Below, piece after piece: positions 1-8,290 of a stretch of DNA of 37,673 nt. The stretch's first letter is position 1. Each line of letters opens with the position of its first letter. The notes below the pieces were generated by a model, which worked only from the letters and a program-made list of their open reading frames with translations, did not search any database and was not told the origin of the DNA. The stretch spans positions 1 to 37,673 of the forward strand of contig CAIRNJ010000081.1 of NCBI GenBank assembly GCA_903879915.1. Reading direction: 5' to 3'. Source of the stretch: an uncultured Elusimicrobia bacterium (GTDB lineage: Bacteria; Elusimicrobiota; Elusimicrobia; Elusimicrobiales; UBA9959). The position numbers were made by a program, and so were the translations under genes.

Positions 1-1517
1 ACCCTGCCGGTCCCTATCGCCGTTACGCCGGAGCTGCTCATGGTAACGTCGCCGCCCATCGCCGCGGCGGCGGCCGCGCCGGCCTCGTTACCTATAAAGA
101 TATTCCCCGTCGGCAGCGCGCTGCTCAGCTTCACGTCCAGCTGCGCTTTTAAAGTGGTGGTGTCCGACGCTACCGTGTTCAGCCTGCCGTTCAGCGCGCT
201 GTCGGCGCTGCTGCGGGCGGTTATTTCGGCCGTCAGACCGCCGGCTATGGTGGAGGTATCGGCCGCCACCGCGCTGAACTGCGCCGGGCTGACGTTCGTC
301 AGCAGCGAGCCGTTAAGAGCCGGCAGGTAGCCGAGGCCGTCCAGCCGCACCAGCTTATTGGCGGCGTTGAAAGTGTTGCCCTGCAGCGTTACGCTGGAAC
401 CCAGCGCGCTGAATTTGTTGGTGCCGCCGTCCAGGTGCAGGCTGGCCTCGTCAGCCGTGTAGAAAGCCCCCCCGTCGTCGTTGCCGCAGGCCCAGGCCGA
501 GCCGTTCCACTTCGGGACCTGGTTATTGGTACAGCCGCTCTGGTTGAGCCTGTCGAGGGAGATGGTGGACAGCGCGATATCTGCGGCTATTATCGCGCCG
601 TCCGCGATCTTTATGCTGGTCACGGCGCTGTCTTCCAGCGCGCCGGTATAGACCTTTCCGGCGGCCACGGACGAAGCCAGCACGCCGTAAAGCCCCGCCC
701 CGCTGCCCACGAACAGCCCCGCGTTCACCGTGCCGCCGGCCATATTGATGCCGGAACTCAGGAAAAGGCTGTAGCCGCTGCCGGCATCACGCCCCGTTAT
801 CGTCATGGAGGCCACGTTCACTATCTGCCGTCCCGACATGTTCAGGTTCTGCGTGGCGGTATGGTTGCCCAGGCTGTCCCCGACAATACCGCTCAGGGAG
901 GAGCCGTCGCCGTAGTATTTCGCAGCTGAAGAGAAGCCGACGATATAAACATTGGTCGATACCCTCACGCCCGCTCCAAGCGAGGAAAGGGATTCGGAGG
1001 AAACATCCACCCCGCCGGACAGGCGCAGCTGAGGCGCGGCCAGCGTTCCGGTAAAGGTCTTGTTGCCGGCAATGGTCTGGGCCGCGGAATCGGTGGAAAC
1101 GAAAGCGCTGTAATCCCTGCCCTGAAGGCTATAGGCGTTGAAAGCGTAAGGCGCCGTTACCAGGCGCTGCCGCGGGCTCAGCGCTATGGTATCCACCGTG
1201 ATCTGAAGGTAAGCCGCCGGCGCGTAGAAGATCGGCGCCGTAATAGGAGTGACCGCGCCCAGCTGCACCGCCAGCACGCCGTTGGCCACCGTAATCCCGC
1301 TCTGAGTTTCCGTCCAAAGCTGCGTACCGCCGGAGGAGGCGTCGTAGATGCCGAAAATAAAATCATGCGGACCGCTTAAAGGGTTGTTGCTGGCGTCGGT
1401 AAGCCGGCCCTGGAAATTAATAAGCCCCGGAGGCGTCTGGGCCGGGACCTGCGGCGGCAGCCCCAGGAGGAGCGCCGCTGTTAATATAAATTTACCCGCG
1501 AAATTAATTTTATTCAT
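1..1517 (-). CDS. Modular surface fibre protein, partial (C-terminus beyond left edge)
   Basis: I read 505 complete codons from the ATG at 1517 with no stop before the window edge, so the gene continues to the left. It starts MNKINFAGKF and has a clear signal peptide (hydrophobic stretch about residues 8-26, probable cleavage after VPAQ). Residues about 30-120 (LINFQGRLTDASNNPLSGPH onward) are homologous by eye to the N-terminal domain of the fibre at 32977-35634. The rest is low-complexity, rich in Ser, Gly, Ala and Thr with repeated short beta-strand phrases, as in phage tail fibres and trimeric adhesin stalks. It begins 21 bases after the histidine kinase stop with no good Shine-Dalgarno, so translation may be coupled to that gene. 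Export to the cell surface is inferred from the signal peptide and the upstream PorV-like gene. The ligand is unknown. Confidence 0.8.
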   Translation of the reverse strand, partial: MNKINFAGKFILTAALLLGLPPQVPAQTPPGLINFQGRLTDASNNPLSGPHDFIFGIYDASSGGTQLWTETQSGITVANGVLAVQLGAVTPITAPIFYAPAAYLQITVDTIALSPRQRLVTAPYAFNAYSLQGRDYSAFVSTDSAAQTIAGNKTFTGTLAAPQLRLSGGVDVSSESLSSLGAGVRVSTNVYIVGFSSAAKYYGDGSSLSGIVGDSLGNHTATQNLNMSGRQIVNVASMTITGRDAGSGYSLFLSSGINMAGGTVNAGLFVGSGAGLYGVLASSVAAGKVYTGALEDSAVTSIKIADGAIIAADIALSTISLDRLNQSGCTNNQVPKWNGSAWACGNDDGGAFYTADEASLHLDGGTNKFSALGSSVTLQGNTFNAANKLVRLDGLGYLPALNGSLLTNVSPAQFSAVAADTSTIAGGLTAEITARSSADSALNGRLNTVASDTTTLKAQLDVKLSSALPTGNIFIGNEAGAAAAAAMGGDVTMSSSGVTAIGTGR

Positions 1518-1538
1518 AAACGCGCTATTACTGATATT

Positions 1539-2888
1539 TTACTTGTTTTTTCTCCGTTTGGGGAGCCTTACCAGAAAAAGAGTATCCTTATCCATCTTGC
1601 TTTCCACCCAAACCCGCCCGCCTAAAGCGGTAACGGCCTTATGGACGATGTTGAGCCCCAGCCCGGTGCCCGGTATCCTTTTGCCCTTCTCCCTGTCCTG
1701 CGTCGAGCGGTAGAACTTGGTGAACAGGTGCGGGATATCTTCGGCCGGAATGCCGCGCCCGGTATTGCGGACGTGGAACATCACCTCGTCGTCGCTTTCC
1801 ATCAGCCCCACGCTAACCTCTCCGCCCCTGGGCGTGTACTTGATGGCGTTCGACACGAGATTGTTCACTATCTGCCGTATCAGTTCTTCCGGCGCCATTA
1901 CATAGGCCTTGAAACTTTCATGCAGCGGCAGTATCTTTATGCCGTTCGCCTGGGCCATGGGCATGAAGATGGTTATCGTCTGCTTGAATATCACGTCCAG
2001 CATTACTATCTGGTCCTCGGTCTCGGTACGCAGCCGGCCCTCCCCCCTGAACAGCCTGAGGGCGTTGCCCAGCGAGTTCTCCATCCGCAGCACGGCCGCC
2101 ATCATGGTGGCCTGTATCTCCGCGGTTTTTCTAACGTCGTGAGGGATCTGCTCGTCCTGCCACAGTTCAAGGTAGCCTTTCAGCCCGCTCAAAGGGGTGT
2201 TTATCTCGTGAGTAAGGGTATGAAGAATATCCTCGCGCGATTCCAGCAGTTCCCGGAGGCGCGCGGCCATGGAGTTGAAGCCTCTCGTCAGCGTCCCAAC
2301 CTCGTCGTCGGAGCGCACCGGCAGCGAAATATCCATGTGCCCGGTGGCCAGCAGGCCGGTGGCCCGCGCCAGGGCCTCTATGGGCCCGATAAGCAGGTGG
2401 GTAACCCAGGCGTTGATAAGCAGCCCCAGGAACAGGAAGCCGCCGGCTATCCAGGCCGTCCAGCGTATCAGCGGGGCCAGCGCCCTGTTCACTTCGCCGT
2501 CGATATTCGCACGGACGAAGCCGAAACGCACCAGCCCGGCGCCCTGCGCGGCGCCGGCCGGCGGAGGCACGTTCCGGGAAAGGTAGAGCAGGTCCGCGCG
2601 CTCCTCTCCGATCCCGGAAACGTGTCCGTCGCAGGACACCGACGCGAAAGCGAGCTCCGGGTAGGTCTTCTGCAGGAACATAAGGTAGCTTACCGCCATC
2701 AGCCGGTCGTGGCTGTCGGAGGACTCCTTAGCTATGCGCGCCGCGCCCTCGAGCATGGCCTCTACGCGCTGCATGGCCTGTTCGCGCAGCACTTTGCGCT
2801 GCGTGCTTATTACCATTGCCGCTATCGAAACCACCACTGAGATTATCAGCGTGGCGGTTATCAGCTGGTATTTAGCTCTGATTCGCAT
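1539..2888 (-). CDS. Membrane sensor histidine kinase (HAMP, HisKA, HATPase_c)
   Basis: 449 aa. It has a transmembrane helix at about 8-28, a periplasmic region of about 110 residues (30-140) without a recognisable sensor fold, a second helix at about 142-167, a HAMP domain (about 168-220) and a dimerisation/phosphoacceptor helix with His227 in LTHEINTPLSG. The ATPase domain shows the N box (NNLVSNAIKYTP, about 342-353), a G1 box reading NTGRGI (the usual Asp is Asn375, a common variant) and the G2 box GTGLGL at 407-412. It lies 4 bases after the barrel-TPR gene, so it is probably translationally coupled. Its likely partner is the receiver-only protein at the head of the same run (6956-7345); that pairing rests on context only. 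The signal sensed is unknown, perhaps the state of the envelope or of the surface proteins encoded beside it. Confidence 0.95.
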   Translation of the reverse strand: MRIRAKYQLITATLIISVVVSIAAMVISTQRKVLREQAMQRVEAMLEGAARIAKESSDSHDRLMAVSYLMFLQKTYPELAFASVSCDGHVSGIGEERADLLYLSRNVPPPAGAAQGAGLVRFGFVRANIDGEVNRALAPLIRWTAWIAGGFLFLGLLINAWVTHLLIGPIEALARATGLLATGHMDISLPVRSDDEVGTLTRGFNSMAARLRELLESREDILHTLTHEINTPLSGLKGYLELWQDEQIPHDVRKTAEIQATMMAAVLRMENSLGNALRLFRGEGRLRTETEDQIVMLDVIFKQTITIFMPMAQANGIKILPLHESFKAYVMAPEELIRQIVNNLVSNAIKYTPRGGEVSVGLMESDDEVMFHVRNTGRGIPAEDIPHLFTKFYRSTQDREKGKRIPGTGLGLNIVHKAVTALGGRVWVESKMDKDTLFLVRLPKRRKNK

Positions 2889-2892
2889 AATA

Positions 2893-4542
2893 TTATTTAC
2901 CCTTTTCCTCTTTGAGACGGCGCAAAGCTTTCAGCGCCTCGACGTTGCCGGGATCGGAATCCAGGACCCTCTCGAATATTTCGCGCGCCTTGTCGAACTC
3001 CCTGTTAACGTAAAGGTCTACGCCGCGGTTCATCAGGTTCTCTATTTCGGAGCGCGACAATACGGCTCTCTGCGCGGCGCGCGGCCCGCCCCGGAGCGCG
3101 GCGGCCGCCCCGGAGCGCGCCAGGCGCGCTATGGATTTCATATAGTCCCTTATGGCTTCCTTCAGCGCGGGGCTCTTTTCGTTCCCGTACGCCTTCTCCC
3201 AGGCGGCCAGCGAATCCCCGTAGTTGCCCAGGCCCAGGTACGCCGTGCCCATGTCCTGCCAGGCGGCCGCCGAGCCGGGATCCATATCCGCCGCCGCGGA
3301 CGCCAGCGTTACCGCCTCGCCGTAGCGCCCGGCCGTGATAGCCTCTTCGGCCCTGGCCAGTTTATCGGCCAGCGCGCGCTCGTCTTCGGAAAGTTCGGTA
3401 GCTATGAAAACGGTGACCGTGCTTCTCTCCACATTCACGGCGGTCCCGGCTTTCATCTTCAGCCCGCTCAGGGTTTCCATCAGCATCTCCAGCGTCTCTT
3501 CCTGGTCCGTGGCCTTGCCGAAATGGAAGGTTATGGCCATGCGGTGGCTGCCCGACGTGCCGTTCACGGCGCCCAGCGGCAGGGCGTAGCCGTAATCCAC
3601 CTGCACTCTGCGCGTCCTGTAGGAAAGCCCGACGTTAAGCTGTTTATAGTCCCTGGTACCCGCGGCTATCGCGCCCCTGACGCCGAAGTCCCCCGCTAAA
3701 GCCTTCGGGAACCAGCGCTCGGCCGCGGCCGTGAAGATGCTGTCGGTGGACCCGTCGGGAGCTTTTTTGGTCTCCACCTGCGCCGCCAGGTTGGAGATGA
3801 GGCTTTTATAATCCAGGCCGAGTTTCACGTCCAGCGGCAGGGGATCGGAGTCGGAGGAAGAGAAAGCCATATTCGGGCGCGGGAGATGCGCCACCTGCAG
3901 TCCCAGCTGGTAATGCGTCCTGAAGCGGTAAAGCGCGCCCACGTCCGCGTCCAGCGCCCTGTGGCTGGAATTCCCGCTGAGCAGGGGGTCGGCCCGGCCC
4001 GTGTTTATGATCCCGTTGGTGGCGTTGGCGCTTTCCGGGAAGCTGCCGAAAGAACTGGACAGGTATTTCAGCGTCCCGCCCAGGAACAGCTCTCCCCCGC
4101 CGGGGCGGATGTAGGCCAGGCGGCCGTAAGAGAGGTAAAGCGTGTTCTCGCGGTAAAGCCCGCCGTCGAGCGAGAAGGAATTTAAGGCGCCGGCGAAAGT
4201 TCCCAGCCGGCCCTCGTCCACCGGGTGCGCGTAGCCGAAGAAGGAGGTGCCCAGTTTCGAGTCGTCGGTCAGCCCGGAAAAAAGCTGGGTATAGGCCGCG
4301 GTGAACTGCGCCCGCGTCATCACGCCCAGGCCGGCCGGATTATAATGCGCCGCGTACACGTCGTCGGCCACGGCGGCCATGGCGTTGCCCATGCCCGGCC
4401 CGCGGGCGCCCGCGCCCAGGTCCTCGAACGCGGCGCGCGCGGGAACCGCCGCCAGCGCACAAAGGCAGAGCCAGGCAAAGAACCGGACGGCGGGAAGTTT
4501 CTTTCCCGTGGCCCCGGCCCGCATGGTCAGCCTGCTATTCAT
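2893..4542 (-). CDS. PorV/PorQ-type outer-membrane barrel with C-terminal TPR domain
   Basis: 549 aa. A signal peptide (about 17-38, ending near ARAAFEDL) precedes the motif GARGPGMGNAMAAVADDVYA followed by HYNPAGLG, which is typical of the N-terminus of PorV/PorQ/UPF0164-type barrels. Residues about 40-355 carry the alternating beta-strand pattern of an outer-membrane barrel. After a linker, residues about 385-545 hold TPR-like helical repeats (for example GRYGEAVTLASAAADMDPG and NREFDKAREIFERVLDSDPG). A barrel fused to TPRs implies a periplasmic protein-binding platform below the pore. The ATG is 7 bases downstream of the FN3 gene stop and the gene ends 4 bases before the kinase. In Bacteroidetes, PorV is the outer-membrane carrier for type IX secretion cargo; whether this relative does the same is inference. 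Confidence 0.85.
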   Translation of the reverse strand: MNSRLTMRAGATGKKLPAVRFFAWLCLCALAAVPARAAFEDLGAGARGPGMGNAMAAVADDVYAAHYNPAGLGVMTRAQFTAAYTQLFSGLTDDSKLGTSFFGYAHPVDEGRLGTFAGALNSFSLDGGLYRENTLYLSYGRLAYIRPGGGELFLGGTLKYLSSSFGSFPESANATNGIINTGRADPLLSGNSSHRALDADVGALYRFRTHYQLGLQVAHLPRPNMAFSSSDSDPLPLDVKLGLDYKSLISNLAAQVETKKAPDGSTDSIFTAAAERWFPKALAGDFGVRGAIAAGTRDYKQLNVGLSYRTRRVQVDYGYALPLGAVNGTSGSHRMAITFHFGKATDQEETLEMLMETLSGLKMKAGTAVNVERSTVTVFIATELSEDERALADKLARAEEAITAGRYGEAVTLASAAADMDPGSAAAWQDMGTAYLGLGNYGDSLAAWEKAYGNEKSPALKEAIRDYMKSIARLARSGAAAALRGGPRAAQRAVLSRSEIENLMNRGVDLYVNREFDKAREIFERVLDSDPGNVEALKALRRLKEEKGK

Positions 4543-4549
4543 AAATTTC

Positions 4550-6925
4550 TCAGCGTATCACGACTATCGTCCCGTTAAAGGTCTTCTGTTCGGCCTTTAT
4601 CTGGTACACGTACACGCCGCGCGGCACCGCGTTGCCGCCGGCCTTGCCGTCCCACTCCAGCGTATCGGCCACCTGCGTGCCGAGCCGCATCTCGGCCACC
4701 AGCGCGCCGCTCAGGTCGTAGATCTTGCCGCTGAACAGCGAATCGCGCGGGTTATCCAGCGTGAAGACCACGTAATCGTTCAGGCCGTCGCCGTTGGGCG
4801 TGATGACCTTGTTCGACATTTCTTTTATGCCGAAGTTTATCCCGTCGGTGCGCTGCAGGCTGCGTATCTGGTAGGAACCCGGCAGCGCCGAGCGGACGGT
4901 GATGGTCTGCGCGACCGGGTCGACAGTGCCGTAGACCTTCACGTATTCTTTACCGTTGAACCAGTAAGCCCCCAGCTTGGTGCGCGCGTCGGACGCGTTC
5001 ACGGCCGCCGTTAAAGAGGACAGCGGCTGGCTATCCCCCGCCGACGCCGGGGAGGAACCTTTATAGCCGCTGGGGACCACCACCCCGTTCACCACGTCGT
5101 AGCGCAGCACGATGTCCGCCTCCGGCTTCGCGAAGCGCAGGTCCGCAACCTCGCCGCCCGTGGGCGCCTGCACCGGCCTGAAATCCACCGACTTTATGAC
5201 CTTGCCCCCCACGTCCCCGGCTTTCTCGCGCGCGGCCAGGAACAGCCTGCGCCCCGACGAGTTGCCGGCAGCGTCGAGCGCGCCGGTCATGTCCGCGGGG
5301 ATCTTAAGGCGCGAGACCTGGTCAGGAGCCACGGCATAAAGATTCTGATAAGTATCTACTACCATGGAGCTGCCGGGAGCGCCGACGGTATCCCTGGCCG
5401 CGACTTTATAGTAATACACCGTGTTCGGGTCGGGCAGGGGCACGGTAACGCTGTGGGAGGAAACGGGCGCCGAAGCCACCAGCGTCCAGCCGGAATGTAT
5501 GATGCCGGTAGCGCGGTAAACGTCGTACATCGCGAGTTCCATGGGGTCGCCCGAATTATGGAACTCCGTGCCGTCGATATTGGAAACCACGCCGTCCCAG
5601 TTCACTGTAATGGCCGAGCGGTCGGAGGCAACCGTTGCGGTGAGCCCGGCAGGCGACATCGGGGGCAGGTCCAGGATGCACTCGGTGGCCACGAAAACGG
5701 AATACATCTGCGCGGTGTTGCGGCTGGCGAAGCGGTAATAGTAGGTGGAATTCAGCGCCAGCCCGTCGTGCAGCTGGGAGGAAGCTGCCGCTTCGGCCAG
5801 CACCACCGAGCCGTCCGGGAAAACGCTGCCCTTTCCATAGGCCGTGCCGCTCACCATGGTGTAGGTGATGGGAATAGTGCTCATCTGCACTACTACGCCG
5901 GCGGGATCGTCGAACTCCTGGTTGGTCCAGTTGAACGTCAAGCTATGCGCCAGCGCGTCGGCCAGCGACGTGAGGTTCTCTATGGGCCGCGGCAGCATGC
6001 CCATCGTGGTCCTGGTGGCTATGATGGTGCCGAAGTTCACGTCCTGCTGCCAGTTCAGGCTGCCCAGTTTGAAGTAATAATTGGTATTGGGATTAAGACC
6101 GGTCACGGCCAGGGTCAGCAGGGTGCCCTCGGCGGTGACGGAGGAATGCACGGTGCCTCCGGGGAACAGCGCGCCGAAGTTGGTGGAGGAGCCGGCCACC
6201 TGGTAGCCCTCCGCGGCGCCGGCCGGGATGCTCCAGGTAAAAGTAACGCTGGAGCGGTAAACCCCGCTGAGCACCGGCGAGGCCGGCAGGTTCGCCAAAG
6301 TGGAGTCGTTATCGGTAACGGAGTGCTCGGCCACTACCTTGCGCGCGTCGGCCAGGTAAATGCGGGTGTAATAAGTGGTGTTGGGCACAAGCCCGGTCAC
6401 GATATAAGCCTGCGCCTCGCCCGGGATCACGGAAGTGGAGAACTCGGTCACGAAGATGGACGGGTCGAAAACGTGCGAAGTTTCGGAAGAGGTGTCGATG
6501 CGGTACAGGCCGCCGGTGACGGCGCCCAGGAAACCGTCCAGGCCGGGCGCCGTCCAGGCCAGTTCCAGCGTGCCGGTGGTCTTTGAGACCGCGGTGATGC
6601 TTATTATCGTCCCGGGCTGGGCCGCCAGGGGCATATAGCCGGAACTGAACTTGAAGCCGGCGCCGCTGAACGAGGTTACGGCGGTTTCCGCCAGCGCGTA
6701 GTTCAGGGAACGCCCCGTGCCGGCCGCCACCGCCCCCCCGCCGGAGACTATATTGCGCCGTATGGAGTTGTCGCCGCCCGCCATGGGGATGCCGGCCTGC
6801 GCGCCGCTCACAAAAGCGCAGACCAGCGCCGCGAAGCACAAGCCGCCCAGCAAAGCGCGGGCCGGCTGCCGGCTGTTTCCGGAGGCCGGCCGTTCATTTT
6901 TTACCGACTCGTTCTTTGGTTGCAT
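4550..6925 (-). CDS. Secreted fibronectin type III repeat protein with gliding-type C-terminal domain
   Basis: 791 aa. The signal peptide is about residues 22-44 (GLCFAALVCAFVSGAQA). About four FN3 domains follow (roughly 105-195, 212-305, 315-415 and 420-515), each recognisable by its ending, such as LVPNTTYYTRIY, LNPNTNYYFKLG, LNSTYYYRFAS or DPNTVYYYKVAA. After a less clear region (about 535-690) the last 90 residues contain TPNGDGLND (709-717) and end with strands like RGVYVYQIKAEQKTFNGTIVV. This matches the FlgD-Ig/CHU_C-like domains found at the C-terminus of many surface proteins, including type IX secretion cargo. It starts 30 bases after the response regulator and is followed at 7 bases by the PorV-like barrel, so the two may be cargo and carrier. 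The start has only a weak Shine-Dalgarno. Confidence 0.88.
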   Translation of the reverse strand: MQPKNESVKNERPASGNSRQPARALLGGLCFAALVCAFVSGAQAGIPMAGGDNSIRRNIVSGGGAVAAGTGRSLNYALAETAVTSFSGAGFKFSSGYMPLAAQPGTIISITAVSKTTGTLELAWTAPGLDGFLGAVTGGLYRIDTSSETSHVFDPSIFVTEFSTSVIPGEAQAYIVTGLVPNTTYYTRIYLADARKVVAEHSVTDNDSTLANLPASPVLSGVYRSSVTFTWSIPAGAAEGYQVAGSSTNFGALFPGGTVHSSVTAEGTLLTLAVTGLNPNTNYYFKLGSLNWQQDVNFGTIIATRTTMGMLPRPIENLTSLADALAHSLTFNWTNQEFDDPAGVVVQMSTIPITYTMVSGTAYGKGSVFPDGSVVLAEAAASSQLHDGLALNSTYYYRFASRNTAQMYSVFVATECILDLPPMSPAGLTATVASDRSAITVNWDGVVSNIDGTEFHNSGDPMELAMYDVYRATGIIHSGWTLVASAPVSSHSVTVPLPDPNTVYYYKVAARDTVGAPGSSMVVDTYQNLYAVAPDQVSRLKIPADMTGALDAAGNSSGRRLFLAAREKAGDVGGKVIKSVDFRPVQAPTGGEVADLRFAKPEADIVLRYDVVNGVVVPSGYKGSSPASAGDSQPLSSLTAAVNASDARTKLGAYWFNGKEYVKVYGTVDPVAQTITVRSALPGSYQIRSLQRTDGINFGIKEMSNKVITPNGDGLNDYVVFTLDNPRDSLFSGKIYDLSGALVAEMRLGTQVADTLEWDGKAGGNAVPRGVYVYQIKAEQKTFNGTIVVIR

Positions 6926-6955
6926 AGCGCTTTGTGTTCTTCCGTTCAGCTCCGC

Positions 6956-7345
6956 TCAGAGCTGCGTAGGCTTCGCGGCCTGTTTAAGTATCGAACTGAT
7001 GCGGGCTATAAGCACCCTGGGACTTATGGGTTTGAACATATAATCTTCCGCGCCTACGTCCAGGCCTTCCACGCGGGTCACTATCTCCCGGGCCTCTCCG
7101 GTAAGCATAAGCACCGGGATATGCCTGGTTTTGGGCTCCGCTTTCAGGGCGCGGCAGATCTCTATGCCGGTCATATCCGGCAGATTAACGTCCAGCAGGA
7201 TAAGGTCGGGCTTTTCCGAAAGGGCCGCCGCCAGCGCGCTGCGCCCGTCCTCGCTGAGACGGAATTCATAGCCCGCCGCCACCAGCGCGGTCTGCAGCAG
7301 TTTCTGCATCATGGGGTCGTCTTCAACTGAAAGTATCCTGTACAT
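6956..7345 (-). CDS. Single-domain response regulator (CheY-like receiver)
   Basis: 129 aa, a receiver domain with no output domain. All catalytic landmarks are visible: acidic residues E8/D9/D10 (SVEDDP), phosphoacceptor Asp52 in LLDVNLPD, Thr82 in MLTGEA and Lys105 in FKPIS. It is the first gene of the minus-strand run. The ATG at 7345 has a good Shine-Dalgarno (AAGGAG at 7352-7357, about 6 bases away). With no DNA-binding part it must act through protein contact or as a phosphate relay. The kinase three genes downstream is the natural phosphodonor, although the divergent winged-helix regulator next door could belong to the same pathway. Confidence 0.95.
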   Translation of the reverse strand: MYRILSVEDDPMMQKLLQTALVAAGYEFRLSEDGRSALAAALSEKPDLILLDVNLPDMTGIEICRALKAEPKTRHIPVLMLTGEAREIVTRVEGLDVGAEDYMFKPISPRVLIARISSILKQAAKPTQL

Positions 7346-7489
7346 TGCGAACTCCTTTTTCCTGCTTTACGTTCACTTGCCTTTATAGTAAACAGTTACG
7401 CAGATACATATACGTTTCAGCCGTGTAACATTGATGTAACATGTATAGGGTATGATACCTATGTGGTATAATTGAACCGGGAGAACACC
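7346..7489. promoter_or_regulatory. Divergent promoter region between two response regulators
   Basis: This AT-richer gap separates the receiver-only gene (minus) from the winged-helix regulator (plus). For the plus strand there is an extended -10, TGGTATAAT, at 7464-7472, without a good -35. Transcription would start near 7479, leaving a leader of about 10 bases that carries the Shine-Dalgarno GGGAG (7479-7483) before the ATG at 7490. For the minus strand a possible -10 TACTAT lies at 7385-7390. The direct repeat at 7424-7442 sits between the two and could control both. Confidence 0.55.
7424..7442 (+). promoter_or_regulatory. Direct repeat TGTAACAT x2, likely response-regulator binding site
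   Basis: TGTAACAT occurs at 7424-7431 and again, identical, at 7435-7442, giving an 11-bp period. Direct repeats at one helical turn are the classic site architecture of PhoB/OmpR-family regulators, and such a regulator is encoded immediately downstream. The repeat lies just upstream of that gene's extended -10. Site identity is seen in the sequence; binding by the neighbouring protein is inference. A single copy of the same 8-mer lies before the permease at 8251-8258. Confidence 0.55.
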
Positions 7490-8203
7490 ATGACCGAAAT
7501 CCACCGCTTCCTCGCCATCTCCAAAAATCCCGCTTTTATAGCCCTGCTGCAGGGCTGCGTGAAACAGGGAGGCTACCTCCTTGAGGTGGTCGGCACCGGC
7601 GCGCAGGGCTTCAAGGCGATAATAGCCGAAAAGCCGGCCATTGTTTTCCTCGATATCGCCATTCCCGACATAGACGGCCTGTCCTGGCTGGGCATACTCC
7701 GCGAAATGCGCGAGGGCAAAGGGCTTCCCGTTATAATAACCGGCGAGAAGCTGGGGGCCGATGAGCTGGCCCGGAGCTTCGAACTGGGAGCCGACGACTG
7801 CATAGTTTTCCGCCACTGCGACCCCCGCGAGCTTTGCGCCCGCATCCGGGCGGTTCTGAGACGCCATACCGTGCACGCGGAGCTCCCCGCGGCTACCCTG
7901 ACGGCGGGGCCGGTGGAGCTCGACCCCTCCGCCCACAGATGCTTCGTGAACGGCAAACAGGTGCCGCTGCGGCCGCGCGAGTTCGAACTGCTGGAGATAC
8001 TCATGCGCAAAGCGGGCCGGGTATTGAGCCGGCCGTACCTGCTGGAATCCGTCTGGGGCATGGCCAGCAACGCCAACACCCGCGCGGTGGACGTCACCAC
8101 CAGCCGCCTGCGCAAGGCGCTGGGCGAAAAAGCCGGCAAGTGGGTGGAATCGGTGGATAAGTTCGGCTACAGGTTCTCCGACCCCGAAGAGATCACGCGC
8201 TGA
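7490..8203 (+). CDS. OmpR/PhoB-type winged-helix regulator with degenerate receiver
   Basis: 237 aa from the ATG at 7490, chosen because GGGAG lies 6 bases upstream; an in-frame TTG at 7472 falls inside the -10 box and is rejected. The N-terminal half is a receiver fold with Asp55 (VFLDIAIPD) and Thr84 (IITGEK), but the paired acidic residues normally near position 10 are Ser11/Lys12 and the conserved Lys is replaced around VFRHCDP (108-112). It therefore probably lacks normal Mg-dependent phosphorylation. The C-terminal half (about 138-232) is a trans_reg_C winged helix with LRPREFELLEILMRKAGRVL, the recognition-helix region RAVDVTTSRLRKAL and the wing VDKFGYRF. It is likely autoregulatory through the repeat upstream. 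It is transcribed away from the receiver/kinase run and may be controlled by protein contact rather than phosphate. Confidence 0.9.
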   Translation: MTEIHRFLAISKNPAFIALLQGCVKQGGYLLEVVGTGAQGFKAIIAEKPAIVFLDIAIPDIDGLSWLGILREMREGKGLPVIITGEKLGADELARSFELGADDCIVFRHCDPRELCARIRAVLRRHTVHAELPAATLTAGPVELDPSAHRCFVNGKQVPLRPREFELLEILMRKAGRVLSRPYLLESVWGMASNANTRAVDVTTSRLRKALGEKAGKWVESVDKFGYRFSDPEEITR

Positions 8204-8250
8204 CGCACCCCCCCCCTTCCCGGAAATTATTGCGCCCCTCCGGGCAAATT

Positions 8251-8258
8251 TGTAACAT
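8251..8258 (+). promoter_or_regulatory. Third TGTAACAT copy, in the permease upstream region
   Basis: An exact match to the 8-mer repeated at 7424-7442, lying 33 bases before the permease ATG. No second half-site is seen at an 11-bp offset. An alternative reading is a core promoter: TTGCGC at 8230-8235 and TAACAT at 8253-8258 with a 17-bp spacer. Either way it marks the control region of the permease. The gap 8204-8290 also has a run of nine C (8208-8216) and a weak 6-bp inverted repeat (8219-8224 with 8239-8244). Confidence 0.35.
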
Positions 8259-8290
8259 TTCACAATTCCCCCGAAAGTACAAGGAGAATC

